This document shows positions 28,801 through 37,900 of a DNA stretch of 64,000 nt, one piece after another (within the stretch, counting starts at the first letter, position 1; the number at the start of each line of letters is the position of its first letter). The stretch lies in assembly GCA_047404195.1 (NCBI GenBank), contig JBDOIU010000013.1, positions 17,023-81,022 of the forward strand. The letters are read 5' to 3'. A model generated the notes under the pieces. That model was not told where the DNA came from. It made no database searches and was given only the letters and a program-made list of their open reading frames with translations. The position numbers were made by a program, and so were the translations under genes. The stretch is from JAJRRL01 sp047404195. GTDB taxonomy: Bacteria; Pseudomonadota; Gammaproteobacteria; JAJRRL01.

Positions 28801-30727
28801 AAGTCTCTTCGAATGACTGTGCATGTGGCATGATCTTACAGATGGTGACTTTATCCGATTGTAATAAGAAGTCATTAATCCAAACAACAACACCATCCTT
28901 CATTGTGACTTGCGCCGGAAACTCATCCAACACCATTAAACCCATATTTTCAAGCACCGGAAGAATATCTGATAATTTAGCAGATTCAGACAAACTGTAT
29001 AGCTTGAAACGACACTTATTGCATGTACCCATATCGTCGCAACTGATTAACACCGATTGTTGCGCTTGCAAGCTCACACAACGATCAATGAATTCAATAT
29101 CTCTAAAGGCCTCTTGTGGCGAGTAATGCTCACGATAAACCTTGCTGAATGCAGTCAAATATTTTCTACTCAATTGCTCCGCTTCGCTTGGCGACCATTT
29201 TTCGAAAAGCAACGATTTGAGATGGTCTTGCCAGGAGGAACACAAGTCTATGACATCTCTCTCAAGCGCAACGACATCAACCTCTGGGGCATTCTTTCTA
29301 TCCACCCTGATGTCAAAATGAATACGTGCCAATGATGTACCAAACAACTGTGTTGAATGTTCAATACTGATTGCCTGCATGCGGCTAGCAAGTAAGTGTT
29401 CGCACTGTGTAACAATACTTGAGTTAAAGTTGTCACGCGGCAAAAACAACAAACAAGAATATGAGCGATCAAAAGCATCTTGACGGATAAATAATTTTGT
29501 ACGATAGCGATCTTGTATTCTCAAAATACCCACAGACCACTGGTAAAGCTCATCCACTGTCGCATGAAACAAATCATCTCTTGGAAGTGTTGAAATAATG
29601 TGTATCAAGTCCTTCCACAAATACCCCTGTTTTGGATAATTTGTGCGCTCACATATCTTTTCTACCTTTTTCCTCAGTAGTGGCACTTCTCTCGGGCTCT
29701 GCGCGTAGGCATGCGATGTAAACATACCAATAAAACGCATTTCTCCGATGAGATCTCCCTGGTCATTACGTATCTTTACACCAATCATGTCTGTATACAC
29801 ACGCCGATGCATAGTCGCAATCATGTTACTTTTTGCAATGATCAGCTGATTATCATCATTCAGTAAATAATCACGTGCGCGTGCCGCCATGTCCTGCACG
29901 TAGCGCACATTAGATTGACTGAGTGATGCGCGTAATACACCCAAGCCTGTGTCTTTGTTTGCGCTTAACGCCAACTCTTTGCCATCATTAATGACATCGT
30001 AAAATCGACACCCCAAGAAAACAAAATTATCTTTCAGCATCCAGCTCAAAAATATCTTTTCCTCTTCAAACAACAGTTGTGGTGAATCTTTTTGACGATT
30101 GTCTAACGCCATAATGACTTTACGTAGCTCAGACTTCATTGCTGGCCAATCAGCTGTTGCTGCTGACACATCACCCAAAATGCGCGTAAAATTATTTTTA
30201 AGTGTCTCCTGCTGCTCATCAGACAAGCGAACATTGACTTCAAGCAACAGCGCCGCTTTTGCATGCTCGAGTACACGCCCTGGCTGGTAGGGAGCCAATT
30301 GCATTGCACCTGATTCGCGCCACAACTCAAAACCAGATGTATTCAAAAGCAAACTCACATTCAACTGCAAACGAACCAGCTCCATACTCAATGAGTCAAC
30401 CAAGAATGGCTGATCATCTGCAACGACCATAATTTGCGTGTAGGGAATGCCATCGACTGGATCAATACATGTCGTCTCTACCAAGCATTCGCCAGCTGAT
30501 TGTGCTGCAAGAAGCTCCCAATGGGCTAGAATTGTGCTTGACCAGTCCTGGGGTGACTTCTGAAGCAAATCGTCATTCGGAATGTATGCGAAGTAAATAT
30601 GTACAAACTGCTTTAGTAATTCTTTGTCGGCGCGCTGCTCCACCGATGATAACAATATTTTGCTGACTTGATCCCGATATGTGGTACGCGTGGTTTCTGC
30701 ACATACCTTTGACTGTTTATTGATCAT
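25883..30727 (-). CDS. gdhB: NAD-specific glutamate dehydrogenase, large (180 kDa class)
   Basis: Oxidative deamination of L-glutamate to 2-oxoglutarate with NAD+; catabolic. I place the start at ATG 30727 (GAGGA ten bases upstream), giving 1614 aa, close to the roughly 1620 aa of Pseudomonas GdhB; the frame is open to 30769 with a TTG. The N-terminal half holds ACT-like regulatory regions. The catalytic domain is in the middle: RAEKVARGGIRWSSRIEDYR, VKNAVIVPAGAKGGFVL, GDMSGDVFGNGMLLS and NGGIGTYVKSS. It agrees with nearby amino-acid transporters in suggesting glutamate use as a carbon and energy source. Confidence 0.96.
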   Translation of the reverse strand: MINKQSKVCAETTRTTYRDQVSKILLSSVEQRADKELLKQFVHIYFAYIPNDDLLQKSPQDWSSTILAHWELLAAQSAGECLVETTCIDPVDGIPYTQIMVVADDQPFLVDSLSMELVRLQLNVSLLLNTSGFELWRESGAMQLAPYQPGRVLEHAKAALLLEVNVRLSDEQQETLKNNFTRILGDVSAATADWPAMKSELRKVIMALDNRQKDSPQLLFEEEKIFLSWMLKDNFVFLGCRFYDVINDGKELALSANKDTGLGVLRASLSQSNVRYVQDMAARARDYLLNDDNQLIIAKSNMIATMHRRVYTDMIGVKIRNDQGDLIGEMRFIGMFTSHAYAQSPREVPLLRKKVEKICERTNYPKQGYLWKDLIHIISTLPRDDLFHATVDELYQWSVGILRIQDRYRTKLFIRQDAFDRSYSCLLFLPRDNFNSSIVTQCEHLLASRMQAISIEHSTQLFGTSLARIHFDIRVDRKNAPEVDVVALERDVIDLCSSWQDHLKSLLFEKWSPSEAEQLSRKYLTAFSKVYREHYSPQEAFRDIEFIDRCVSLQAQQSVLISCDDMGTCNKCRFKLYSLSESAKLSDILPVLENMGLMVLDEFPAQVTMKDGVVVWINDFLLQSDKVTICKIMPHAQSFEETFCQVVSGKLANDPLNTLVASAGLNWNQIRMLRSYIRYAKQIGTMFSESYIAAILLKYPSVVENLVLLFENRFNPELTDNRDERQQHCLQLIVKELEQISVLDDDRLIRMLQGLILATLRTNYYRKCDDRVSEFLSIKIDPNAIPNFSSSKTKIETFVHAVDFEGIHLRAEKVARGGIRWSSRIEDYRTEVLGLVSAQYVKNAVIVPAGAKGGFVLHAPESSFTTEELWKEGKRCYASFIQGILDVIDDRIDGVVQHHPDVVYYDGDDPLAVVAADRRTASFSDLANAQALERQYWLGDGFASGGSNGYDHKKMGITAKGAWVSARRSFQEMGRHLDSENITVVGIGDMSGDVFGNGMLLSPNLKLLAAFNHKHIFLDPNPCPRTSFEERSRLFALARSGWNDYDPKLISKGGGVFERTLKSIPLSPEIQALLGTHESEMEPFALIRALLMSKVDMLWNGGIGTYVKSSHETHQDVSDKANDGLRVNGNEVGALVVCEGGNLGLTQKGRIEYAEQGGCVFTDFIDNSAGVDCSDHEVNIKIFLNELVASGEMSLNDRNKLLEEMSDEVSELVLRNNYLQTQSVVLMQRLSAKKYAPFHRLQESLADQGYYNEHDESLPSEKTLLARQAKGYGYTSPEMSTLYAYTKIALVEGLREHDLLGDEELLEYLYASFPDVMCQMYGERLKNHYLANEIIATQLVNAVVSDMGILFLNHLMHETSASLLSVMRAYVVASRLFDLRSYLGAINELDHKLSPDMQSEVRLYVVALMRRVVRWLLRNTSQGDDISQLVAGFAEPMGVINEHYSDIVTGKMDDARQLHQQTLVEKGVPDDLAIRLSKAHLIYHAMNVSHVAIRCDMPVLALAKSYFKVSHCLRLFWFREKIDDANFESDWALLARSACKADLDQLQQQLAVKFLNNVGEADLTTQAIDLWLATRQAAVDRWHSIVASLQGTMPGDSAIIFVAMRYLKEVSGAD

Positions 30728-31069
30728 GACTTTAGGTTCCTCGATTGGTGTAACACGATTGCAGCACAAAGCATTTCAAAGCAGCATACACATAAGACAC
30801 ACTCAAATGCATCCGTGACACTAGCTTGTACGCACAAATATTAGCACTTATGCAAGGTCAGTTGTCAACAGATATTGCGAAAAATTAATGCATGTCGATG
30901 TTGACGTATGCGGCGAATAGAGACAACACTGCGGTTTACCTTGAAAACTGGCGCAAATCTTATTATGTTAGTATGTGAGACACGATTACTGACTCTGCAG
31001 AAATGGTCAATTTACCACCAAACAAGTCGGCAATCTCTACTAGATCACTTCTGATGATAGGATACGAAC
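30728..31069. other. 342-base divergent intergenic region
   Basis: Lies between gdhB and the response regulator gene and must hold both promoters. I see no repeat of the TTAA-type box found before the giant genes, so autoregulation of the two-component system by that box is not supported. No RNA or ORF of note. Confidence 0.5.
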
Positions 31070-31759
31070 ATGAGAATTTTGCTGATTGAAGACAACCAAG
31101 ACTTAGCGATAGCCATCAAAATGGGCCTGAAAACCTTCGGCCACGTGGTAGAGATCATCGATAGCGGCACATCCGCCATTGATTCAATTAAAACCATCAC
31201 ATCCGAGGGATTTGATATAATCTTGCTGGACCTCGGTCTGCCCGGGATGGATGGTATTGATGTACTGAAAATGTTCCGTAAAAAAGCGCTCACAACACCA
31301 ATCATGATACTAACCGCGCGAGATGCCATTGAGGACAGAGTATTGGGCCTTAACGCTGGCGCTGATGACTATATGACCAAGCCAGTCGACCTGAAAGAGC
31401 TGGAAGCCCGCATACGTGCACTTAAGCGTCGCTCTGGTAATGATCCTGTCAGTCCCATCATTGAATACGGCGATATTGTTCTCAATCCGTCCGCCCATTC
31501 CGTCACCAAAGCAGGCAAGGAACTGAACATCTCACGCCGCGAATTTGCATTACTGCATAAGTTGCTTGAAAATATTGGACGTGTCATTTCACGCGACCAG
31601 CTTAGCCAATCCCTGTACGGTTGGGGTGAAAGCATTGACAGTAACGCGCTAGAGGTACATGTACATAATATTCGCAAACGCTTGGGCAACAAACTGATCC
31701 GCACTATTCGTGGTGTCGGCTATATGATTGAAAAGACACCGCCGAGTGACGACGCATAA
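31070..31759 (+). CDS. OmpR-family response regulator, PmrA/QseB-like
   Basis: 229 aa. Receiver domain with acidic pocket (IEDN), phospho-acceptor D54 in LLDLGLPGMDG, conserved T in ILTARD and K in TKPVDL; then a winged-helix DNA-binding domain (about residues 128-222). The recognition-helix region SNALEVHVHNIRKRLG and the wing IRTIRGVGYMI closely resemble PmrA (TNTLEVHIHNLRDKVG ... IRTVRGFGYML) and QseB. PmrA and QseB bind direct repeats of the CTTAA type, and such a repeat lies before each of the two giant genes of this window. It is followed by its kinase after 30 bases. Membership in the PmrA/QseB group is by eye. Confidence 0.9.
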   Translation: MRILLIEDNQDLAIAIKMGLKTFGHVVEIIDSGTSAIDSIKTITSEGFDIILLDLGLPGMDGIDVLKMFRKKALTTPIMILTARDAIEDRVLGLNAGADDYMTKPVDLKELEARIRALKRRSGNDPVSPIIEYGDIVLNPSAHSVTKAGKELNISRREFALLHKLLENIGRVISRDQLSQSLYGWGESIDSNALEVHVHNIRKRLGNKLIRTIRGVGYMIEKTPPSDDA

Positions 31760-31789
31760 TCCAGTTTTTCATGATCACCGGAGTTGCCT

Positions 31790-33199
31790 GTGAAAGTATC
31801 CATTCGCAGTTTCCTGTTAATCAACCTCCTGTTGAGTGTGACGCTCATAACATCTCTAGCCATTATTGGTAATCTTTATCTGGCACACAGAGATATACAG
31901 CACCAACTGGACCTGGATCTTGTGCAAGTGACACATCGCGTTGCAGCAATGATGAGTGGTGTCAATGAAACACGAGCCTTTAAGTCCATTCAAAAAAGAC
32001 TCGATAAGACCCTCGAGAGCAACTCTGGCAACTGTCAAGATAAGCTCGATACATGCAAGAAGATTCAACGCTCCACAGCCTTTCAGGTCTGGATGGATGA
32101 TGGCTTTCTCGCACTCAAGTCGAATAATGCACCCAAGAAACCACTGACAGATGGCACAGATGGCCTCAGCTCTCAATCAATTGCTGGGAGCTATTGGCGT
32201 GCCAATACTTTTTATGACCATCAAACCGGCTTCACTATCATGGTCGCAGAGCAAGCACATTATCGAGAACAACTAGAAAACCAGCTAACGCAAGACTCTG
32301 TACTGATCATGCTGGTAACCTACCCTTTTCTTGGCTTACTCATCTGGATCATTGTTGGACGCGGGTTAGAAAGCTTGAAACAAATTGCACGCGAAGTAGA
32401 CGAAAGAGCACCTCACTCATTACGGCCCGTTGACGCCAGTGAAGCACCAATAGAAGTGGCACCGATTATCAGAGCTCTGAATCACCTCTTCGGTAGCCTG
32501 TCAGACGCATTTTCTCGCGAAAAACGCTTTGCTGGTGATGCAGCACATGAGCTGAGAACCCCCATGGCGCAATTAAGCGCCCACGCCCAAGCGGCATTAC
32601 GCACTGAATCAGAAGAGGAACGGCAGCAAGCGCTCTCCTCTATCGTTGCTGGCGTCACCAGGGGCACACACATTGTACAACAACTACTGACATTAAGTCG
32701 CATGGTGCCTGATGCAGCCATCAATGACCCTAAACCCACGGATTTAGCGCACGAAGTCACCGAAGTAACCGCACTGTTGGCAACACAAGCCATTGACAAA
32801 AACACCGATATTGAGCTGATTTATGATGAGAAAGATCGACCTATCATCTTTGCAAATAGCACCGCCATTGGTATTCTAGCTCGAAACTTAATCGACAATG
32901 CCATTCGTTATTCCCCACCGAACAGTGAAGTACGCATTACTATCGAGCGGCAACTCAATCACATCGTCCTATCCGTGATTGATAATGGGCCTGGTATTGC
33001 TGATGACATGAAAGAACGTATCTTTGAGCGATTTTATCGCGTACTGGGCAGCAATGAAAGTGGTAGCGGCTTAGGGCTGAGTATTGTACATCAGATTGCA
33101 AAACTGCATGATGCGGATATACGATTAGACAACCCCGACTCAGGACGTGGACTCGCATTTAGAGTTGTTTTTAAAGCCTATCGCGCCAAAAACAAGTAG
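31790..33199 (+). CDS. Sensor histidine kinase, partner of the preceding regulator
   Basis: 469 aa from GTG 31790, with GGAG six bases upstream (the frame is open from a TTG at 31784). Two membrane helices (about residues 8-28 and 165-187) enclose a periplasmic sensor domain of about 135 residues that contains two cysteines close together (NCQDKLDTCKK). Then come HAMP-like sequence, HisKA with H253 in FAGDAAHELRTPMAQ, and HATPase_c with NLIDNAIRYSP, DNGPGIADDMKERIFERFYR and GSGLGLSIV. The layout is that of QseC/PmrB/TctE kinases. No acidic metal-binding cluster like that of PmrB is obvious in the sensor part. Signal unknown. Confidence 0.92.
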   Translation: MKVSIRSFLLINLLLSVTLITSLAIIGNLYLAHRDIQHQLDLDLVQVTHRVAAMMSGVNETRAFKSIQKRLDKTLESNSGNCQDKLDTCKKIQRSTAFQVWMDDGFLALKSNNAPKKPLTDGTDGLSSQSIAGSYWRANTFYDHQTGFTIMVAEQAHYREQLENQLTQDSVLIMLVTYPFLGLLIWIIVGRGLESLKQIAREVDERAPHSLRPVDASEAPIEVAPIIRALNHLFGSLSDAFSREKRFAGDAAHELRTPMAQLSAHAQAALRTESEEERQQALSSIVAGVTRGTHIVQQLLTLSRMVPDAAINDPKPTDLAHEVTEVTALLATQAIDKNTDIELIYDEKDRPIIFANSTAIGILARNLIDNAIRYSPPNSEVRITIERQLNHIVLSVIDNGPGIADDMKERIFERFYRVLGSNESGSGLGLSIVHQIAKLHDADIRLDNPDSGRGLAFRVVFKAYRAKNK

Positions 33200-33218
33200 C
33201 TGCACCAGCTACTTTCTT
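33194..33218. terminator. Bidirectional terminator between kinase and nnrDE genes
   Basis: A perfect seven-base inverted repeat (AAGTAGC ... GCTACTT, loop TGCACCA) overlaps the stop codons of the two convergent genes and is followed by a T-rich stretch on the plus strand. Confidence 0.5.
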
Positions 33219-34681
33219 GGGTTCACAACAGAGCGAATCTCAGACAGGATATCAGTTGCCAATAAACCTCGCTCACCACCTTGCTCAGCCGCTAAGTCGG
33301 CTGCACGTGCATGCGTATGCACACCAACGCGCGCTGCAGATGCAGGTGATAGGCCCTGTGCGATCAAACCTGCAATCATGCCAGTCAATACATCACCAGA
33401 GCCACCAGTGGCCATACCTGGGTTACCAGCTGTGCTGAGTGAAATACCTTGCTCTTCACTGTAAATCAGCGTACCGGCTCCCTTTAAAACAATTTCGCCA
33501 CCATAGCGCTCATGCAAAGAGCGTATCGCAGCAATGCGGTCGGCCTCAATTTTAGCGATATCCTGCCCCAAAAGGCGTGCAGCCTCACCGGCATGTGGTG
33601 TTAACACCAAATCTTGAATGGACATCGGGTGCTCTGATAAAATATTGAGAGCATCTGCATCAAAAACCTTTGGCAGTGAGGACTGTAAGACACAGTCAAA
33701 CAAGGTCTCTGCCCAAGCCGATGTGCCGAGGCCAGGACCTAATGCGATCACACTAGCGCGAGCAATGAGTCGCTTTAGATCGTCAGCATCCTGTACTTGA
33801 TGACACATCAGCTCTGGACGCGAACCACTGACAATATTCACATGCTCCGGGCGTGTGGCCACTGTCACCAAACCAGCCCCCACACGCATTGCAGCTTCAG
33901 CTGCCATACGCACGGCACCACCCATGCCATAATCACCACCAATCACTAGGACATGACCAAAGTCTCCTTTATGGCTATGGGGGTCGCGTGGCGGTAAACA
34001 CGCCTCAACAGAAGCATCATTTAACACATGTAACGTAGACTGAATGCCTGAGTAACAGTTGTCAGGAATACCCAAACGATCACAGACCAGGTGTCCGACA
34101 TAGGACAGCGCTGGTCCGGTCATTAAACCCTGCTTGTAACCAACAAAAGTCAAACAAACCTCTGCCCTCACCGCACTGCCAATCACGCCGCCAGTGTCGG
34201 CATCAACGCCAGTTGGCACATCTAAACTCAGCACGGGCAAAGCAGAATCGTTAATCGCCTGCACTGCCTGAGCCAGAGCGTCTGATAACTGGCCTTTCAA
34301 ACCAATACCCAGTAGAGCATCGATGATAATAGCACCTGACGCTGCGACAAAATCCTGCATTGATAGGATGGGTAAACCAGCATCCTGCAGAGTCTCTAGC
34401 AAAGCCAGCGACGGTGTGGGAAGCTCGTACTGATCAGCACACAAATAAAAATCTACCTGCCAGCCGTGCTGCAAAGCAAGATCTACTAAAGCGATGGCAT
34501 CTCCGGCATTATGACCCTTTCCAGCACAAACAATGATATGCCGACAATATGGCCAATGCTCAACCAGCAGGTCAAATGCCGCAGAAGCAGCGCGCTGCAT
34601 TAAGGCTTCAGCAGGCAAGCCACTCTTGATAGCGGCATGCTCAATCTGCCGGATTTGAGAAATGCTGTAGATTTGACTCAT
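33209..34681 (-). CDS. nnr: Bifunctional NAD(P)H-hydrate repair enzyme
   Basis: Epimerase plus ADP/ATP-dependent dehydratase that repair damaged NAD(P)H. 490 aa from ATG 34681 (a TTG four codons upstream is the alternative). N-terminal YjeF_N epimerase domain (about residues 1-215) with VCAGKGHNAGDAIALVDLAL and DALLGIGLKG; C-terminal ribokinase-like dehydratase domain (about 225-490) with HKGDFGHVLVIGGDYGMGGA, GPGLGTS, LTPHAGEAARLLG and NPGMATGGSGDVLTGMIAG. It is not beside tsaE, its usual neighbour. Confidence 0.96.
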   Translation of the reverse strand: MSQIYSISQIRQIEHAAIKSGLPAEALMQRAASAAFDLLVEHWPYCRHIIVCAGKGHNAGDAIALVDLALQHGWQVDFYLCADQYELPTPSLALLETLQDAGLPILSMQDFVAASGAIIIDALLGIGLKGQLSDALAQAVQAINDSALPVLSLDVPTGVDADTGGVIGSAVRAEVCLTFVGYKQGLMTGPALSYVGHLVCDRLGIPDNCYSGIQSTLHVLNDASVEACLPPRDPHSHKGDFGHVLVIGGDYGMGGAVRMAAEAAMRVGAGLVTVATRPEHVNIVSGSRPELMCHQVQDADDLKRLIARASVIALGPGLGTSAWAETLFDCVLQSSLPKVFDADALNILSEHPMSIQDLVLTPHAGEAARLLGQDIAKIEADRIAAIRSLHERYGGEIVLKGAGTLIYSEEQGISLSTAGNPGMATGGSGDVLTGMIAGLIAQGLSPASAARVGVHTHARAADLAAEQGGERGLLATDILSEIRSVVNPRK

Positions 34682-34826
34682 TATCAACCACAATGGTTTA
34701 AATAGTATTAATCAAGTATCCGAGGTAGATTCATAAAAATCAAGCCATATCGTCAATTTAAGAACAGTAAATTAGCTCGCAGTGATACTTTAATCAAACT
34801 TAACTGCGCACACTAAAGAAGCAAAT

Positions 34827-34875
34827 ATTAAGTCGTCATTAATAACTTTAAGAACAACAATAATGGTGCATTAAG
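34827..34875 (+). promoter_or_regulatory. Candidate PmrA/QseB-type promoter of the first giant gene
   Basis: ATTAAG, five bases, ATTAAT (34827-34843), then 13 bases to an ACAATAATG block (34857-34865) that likely holds the -10 box, and CATTAAG shortly after. The same elements occur with the same spacings before the second giant gene. The motif ends 95 bases before the ATG. Half-site spacing (TTAA to TTAA 11 bases) is that of known PmrA boxes. Confidence 0.6.
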
Positions 34876-34970
34876 GAACCTAGCAGTATGGCCTCTCACA
34901 CCAATTCAAGAGAGAATACAAGCATAACAAACTCGCAGCACAGGCTGCATACTCAAAACCAGGAGCGCAA

Positions 34971-37900
34971 ATGTCAAAAAATCAAACAGTAGAGTACAAA
35001 AGTAAGCAATTAGCGCAAAGAATCGAAGCATTGACCAAAAGAATTGATCATCTGGCGCAACAGTCTAGGTTCATAAATGCAAGAAAAGAAAGCAGTATAA
35101 CCAGCATTGCATCAATGATTCGTACAGAAAGTGTAGAATTTGTGAATGCAATGCGTGAGTTTAATCAACGCGCAAAAGGTTGCAATAAACATCACTTCAT
35201 CATTGATGCCACTAGTCGCATGCTTGACAAAGTAAGCAAATCAATTGAAGACGGTGCAGCAGTGGCACCAGAAGTACATACGATCAAAATAGGCCTTAAA
35301 AGAACAAGAGCGATCGGGAAAGCAGCCACCTATTCAGTCACAGTAACAGAAGGACACGATGTATTGCCAAAAGGAAATCTTAAAGCAATTGGTGACAGCA
35401 TTGGCATAATATTACCATTAGAGGCAGCCGCACCAAAGGTCGAGGATTTGTCTCAAGGTCTATTGGACAAAGCCCTTAAACTGACAGTCAGAATGAGAGC
35501 ACTGGTGGCGCTAAGCATAAAAAAAGAACAAGTCGTAGAAAAAATTAAACTTGAAAACGTTATACATGCAATCACACAATACGCTCAATCAACGCACAAT
35601 GATCTGAAGGCACATGTAGCAACACTATTCAGAGTACGCTGGGACGTAGACGAACATTTCGCTCGATCAGATGAATATCACAACATCAGGAAAATGGTAT
35701 TTGGAGAATATAATCCTGTGAATGCGAATCAGTACCGGTTTTGGGTAACACAATCTGGGCTAGCTGACCATAAAATAGCAATCAACCCTAAAATGTTTCA
35801 GCAGTTACAGGAAATATATGAGAGCACGACGGCGCTTATCACAAAAGAACTAGGCCAGTTAAACGAACAAATAGGTGCAGAAAAATCAAAGGATGCCAGA
35901 GCACAAATCGAACTTAAAATCATGGGCTTTAACGGAGACTTAAAAACATTAAAAAAGCAAGCAGGTGAAATCAAATATGCAGATGGTGAAACGCTTGAGG
36001 ACTGGGTTGCATGGATGAATATTTATGCAGATATTGGTAGATCAACGCAGTTAGAGAACATTCCAACAACAGAAGCCGTTCAAAGTGTTAGGTCTTATTT
36101 ATCACTGCTAAGCAATACTGATGTCAGAGAGAAACGTAAAGTTGTAACCCAATCACTTGGGGAATCAAGTAATGCTAGAAGACTTTTTGAAGAATTAATC
36201 ACAGTAGCCGGCTATAATCAGAATTGTCATTCAGCAGCACTGGGAGGTGAGAGACTCCCGCACAATCCAAAACAAGACTATTATGCTGTAATATCAGCTC
36301 AAATGGCGTCTTCACTCGTCCGTGTTGGTAACATATCATCAAAGAGTGGCTTAGTGACACAAACATCGAAGCTAGAAAGGATACTCAAAGTACTTGACAG
36401 GCTAACATTATTTGTAGCAGAAAAGAAAAGTCGCGCAAGCGCCCAGAAAAGTGGTGGTACTCAGCAGCAATACGAGATGGACTACCTAATAGAGTTTCTT
36501 CTTTGTGATGCCGCAAGTGGTTTTACTATTAGCAATATGAGAGAGCAGACCATTGCTTATAAAAATGCAATAGAGGCCGTTGCAACAATAGCTGAAAAGT
36601 TGCAAAATGACCTTGCAAGCTACGAAACTTCAATAAGAGAATACAAACAAAACTGCACTACCCTCATGACGCATTACCAAACAGCGAGCATTGCCGATTT
36701 AAAACAACCATTGCAAGCACCCAATATACCAGAAAACCTCATGGCGCTTCCGGCTTTCAGCAAGCTAGATACGCAAGCAAAACAATTGTATGCGCAAACA
36801 ATGCAAACATATCAGGAGAAAAAAGAGGCACTAAACTCAACACTAATGCAACAATTCAAAAAAATTGCAGGGACGTGTAGACAACAGCCAGATCATGATA
36901 GCGCAAATATACATAAACACATGAAGGATATACAAGATTATCTAATAGAAGATAGCGCAGCGCAACAACAACAAAAAATGACCACAGACACTCCCGACAT
37001 GGCAGCAGCTATGATTGTAGAGGGACCAAGTGATGAGGGCGTCATGACAGCAACGGCTGTAGAGGACTGTCAGATGCCTATACCGACAACAAACCACGTA
37101 TTTGTCAACGTCAATCCCCGTATCATACAACAATTAACTAAAAAGCAGCAGGAGGAGCTAGGATCACATATTGCTACTATTGATGAAGCCTATTGGCAAG
37201 CTGAGATTACTACAATTAAACATCAGCTTGATCAAAACAAGTATCCCGATGCTCAACTGCTAAAACAACATTTTCTCATATGTAGGGAAGTCCAAAGATC
37301 ACTAATCCTAAAGCTGGGCAACGAATACTCAAGCAAAAAATTAGCTGCAAAGAGTCACTACGGTCCGGATGTGGCAGATCCAGCTGAGATTGCAACACAA
37401 CTTGATGCACTGAGTCATGAAAAAAGACAGGCGCTACAAGACCTCTGTGATTACAGTCGATATAAAGCACTTATTAAACAGCTGAATAAAGCACGAAAGT
37501 CGCAAGAATGGATAGTCTGTCAAAAGCAGACGGCGTTAAATGAAAAAATATCAGCGTTTTTTAGAGAGCTACTAACACAAGATGAATACCGTGCAATCGT
37601 TAGTACCAGCCATGTAGAAACGCCACTCGCAGACACAGCTGAAGGGTCATGCAAAAACCAACTCTCGAGTTTTATGAGTCAAGCACAAGCATGGTACACT
37701 GGTGTACTAGCACCTGTCATACAATGTGAATTAGCAAACCAATGGCGGGCATCATTGTTCGCCTTTAACCCAAAAAATGATGATGATGAAACGCTACAAA
37801 TACCCACAGGTTTACATCATTTAGACATTGCAAATGACCAGCTACAATACAGTGGTGAAGCTCCAAATTGGTATTATACCTTGACTGAGACATATAATAC

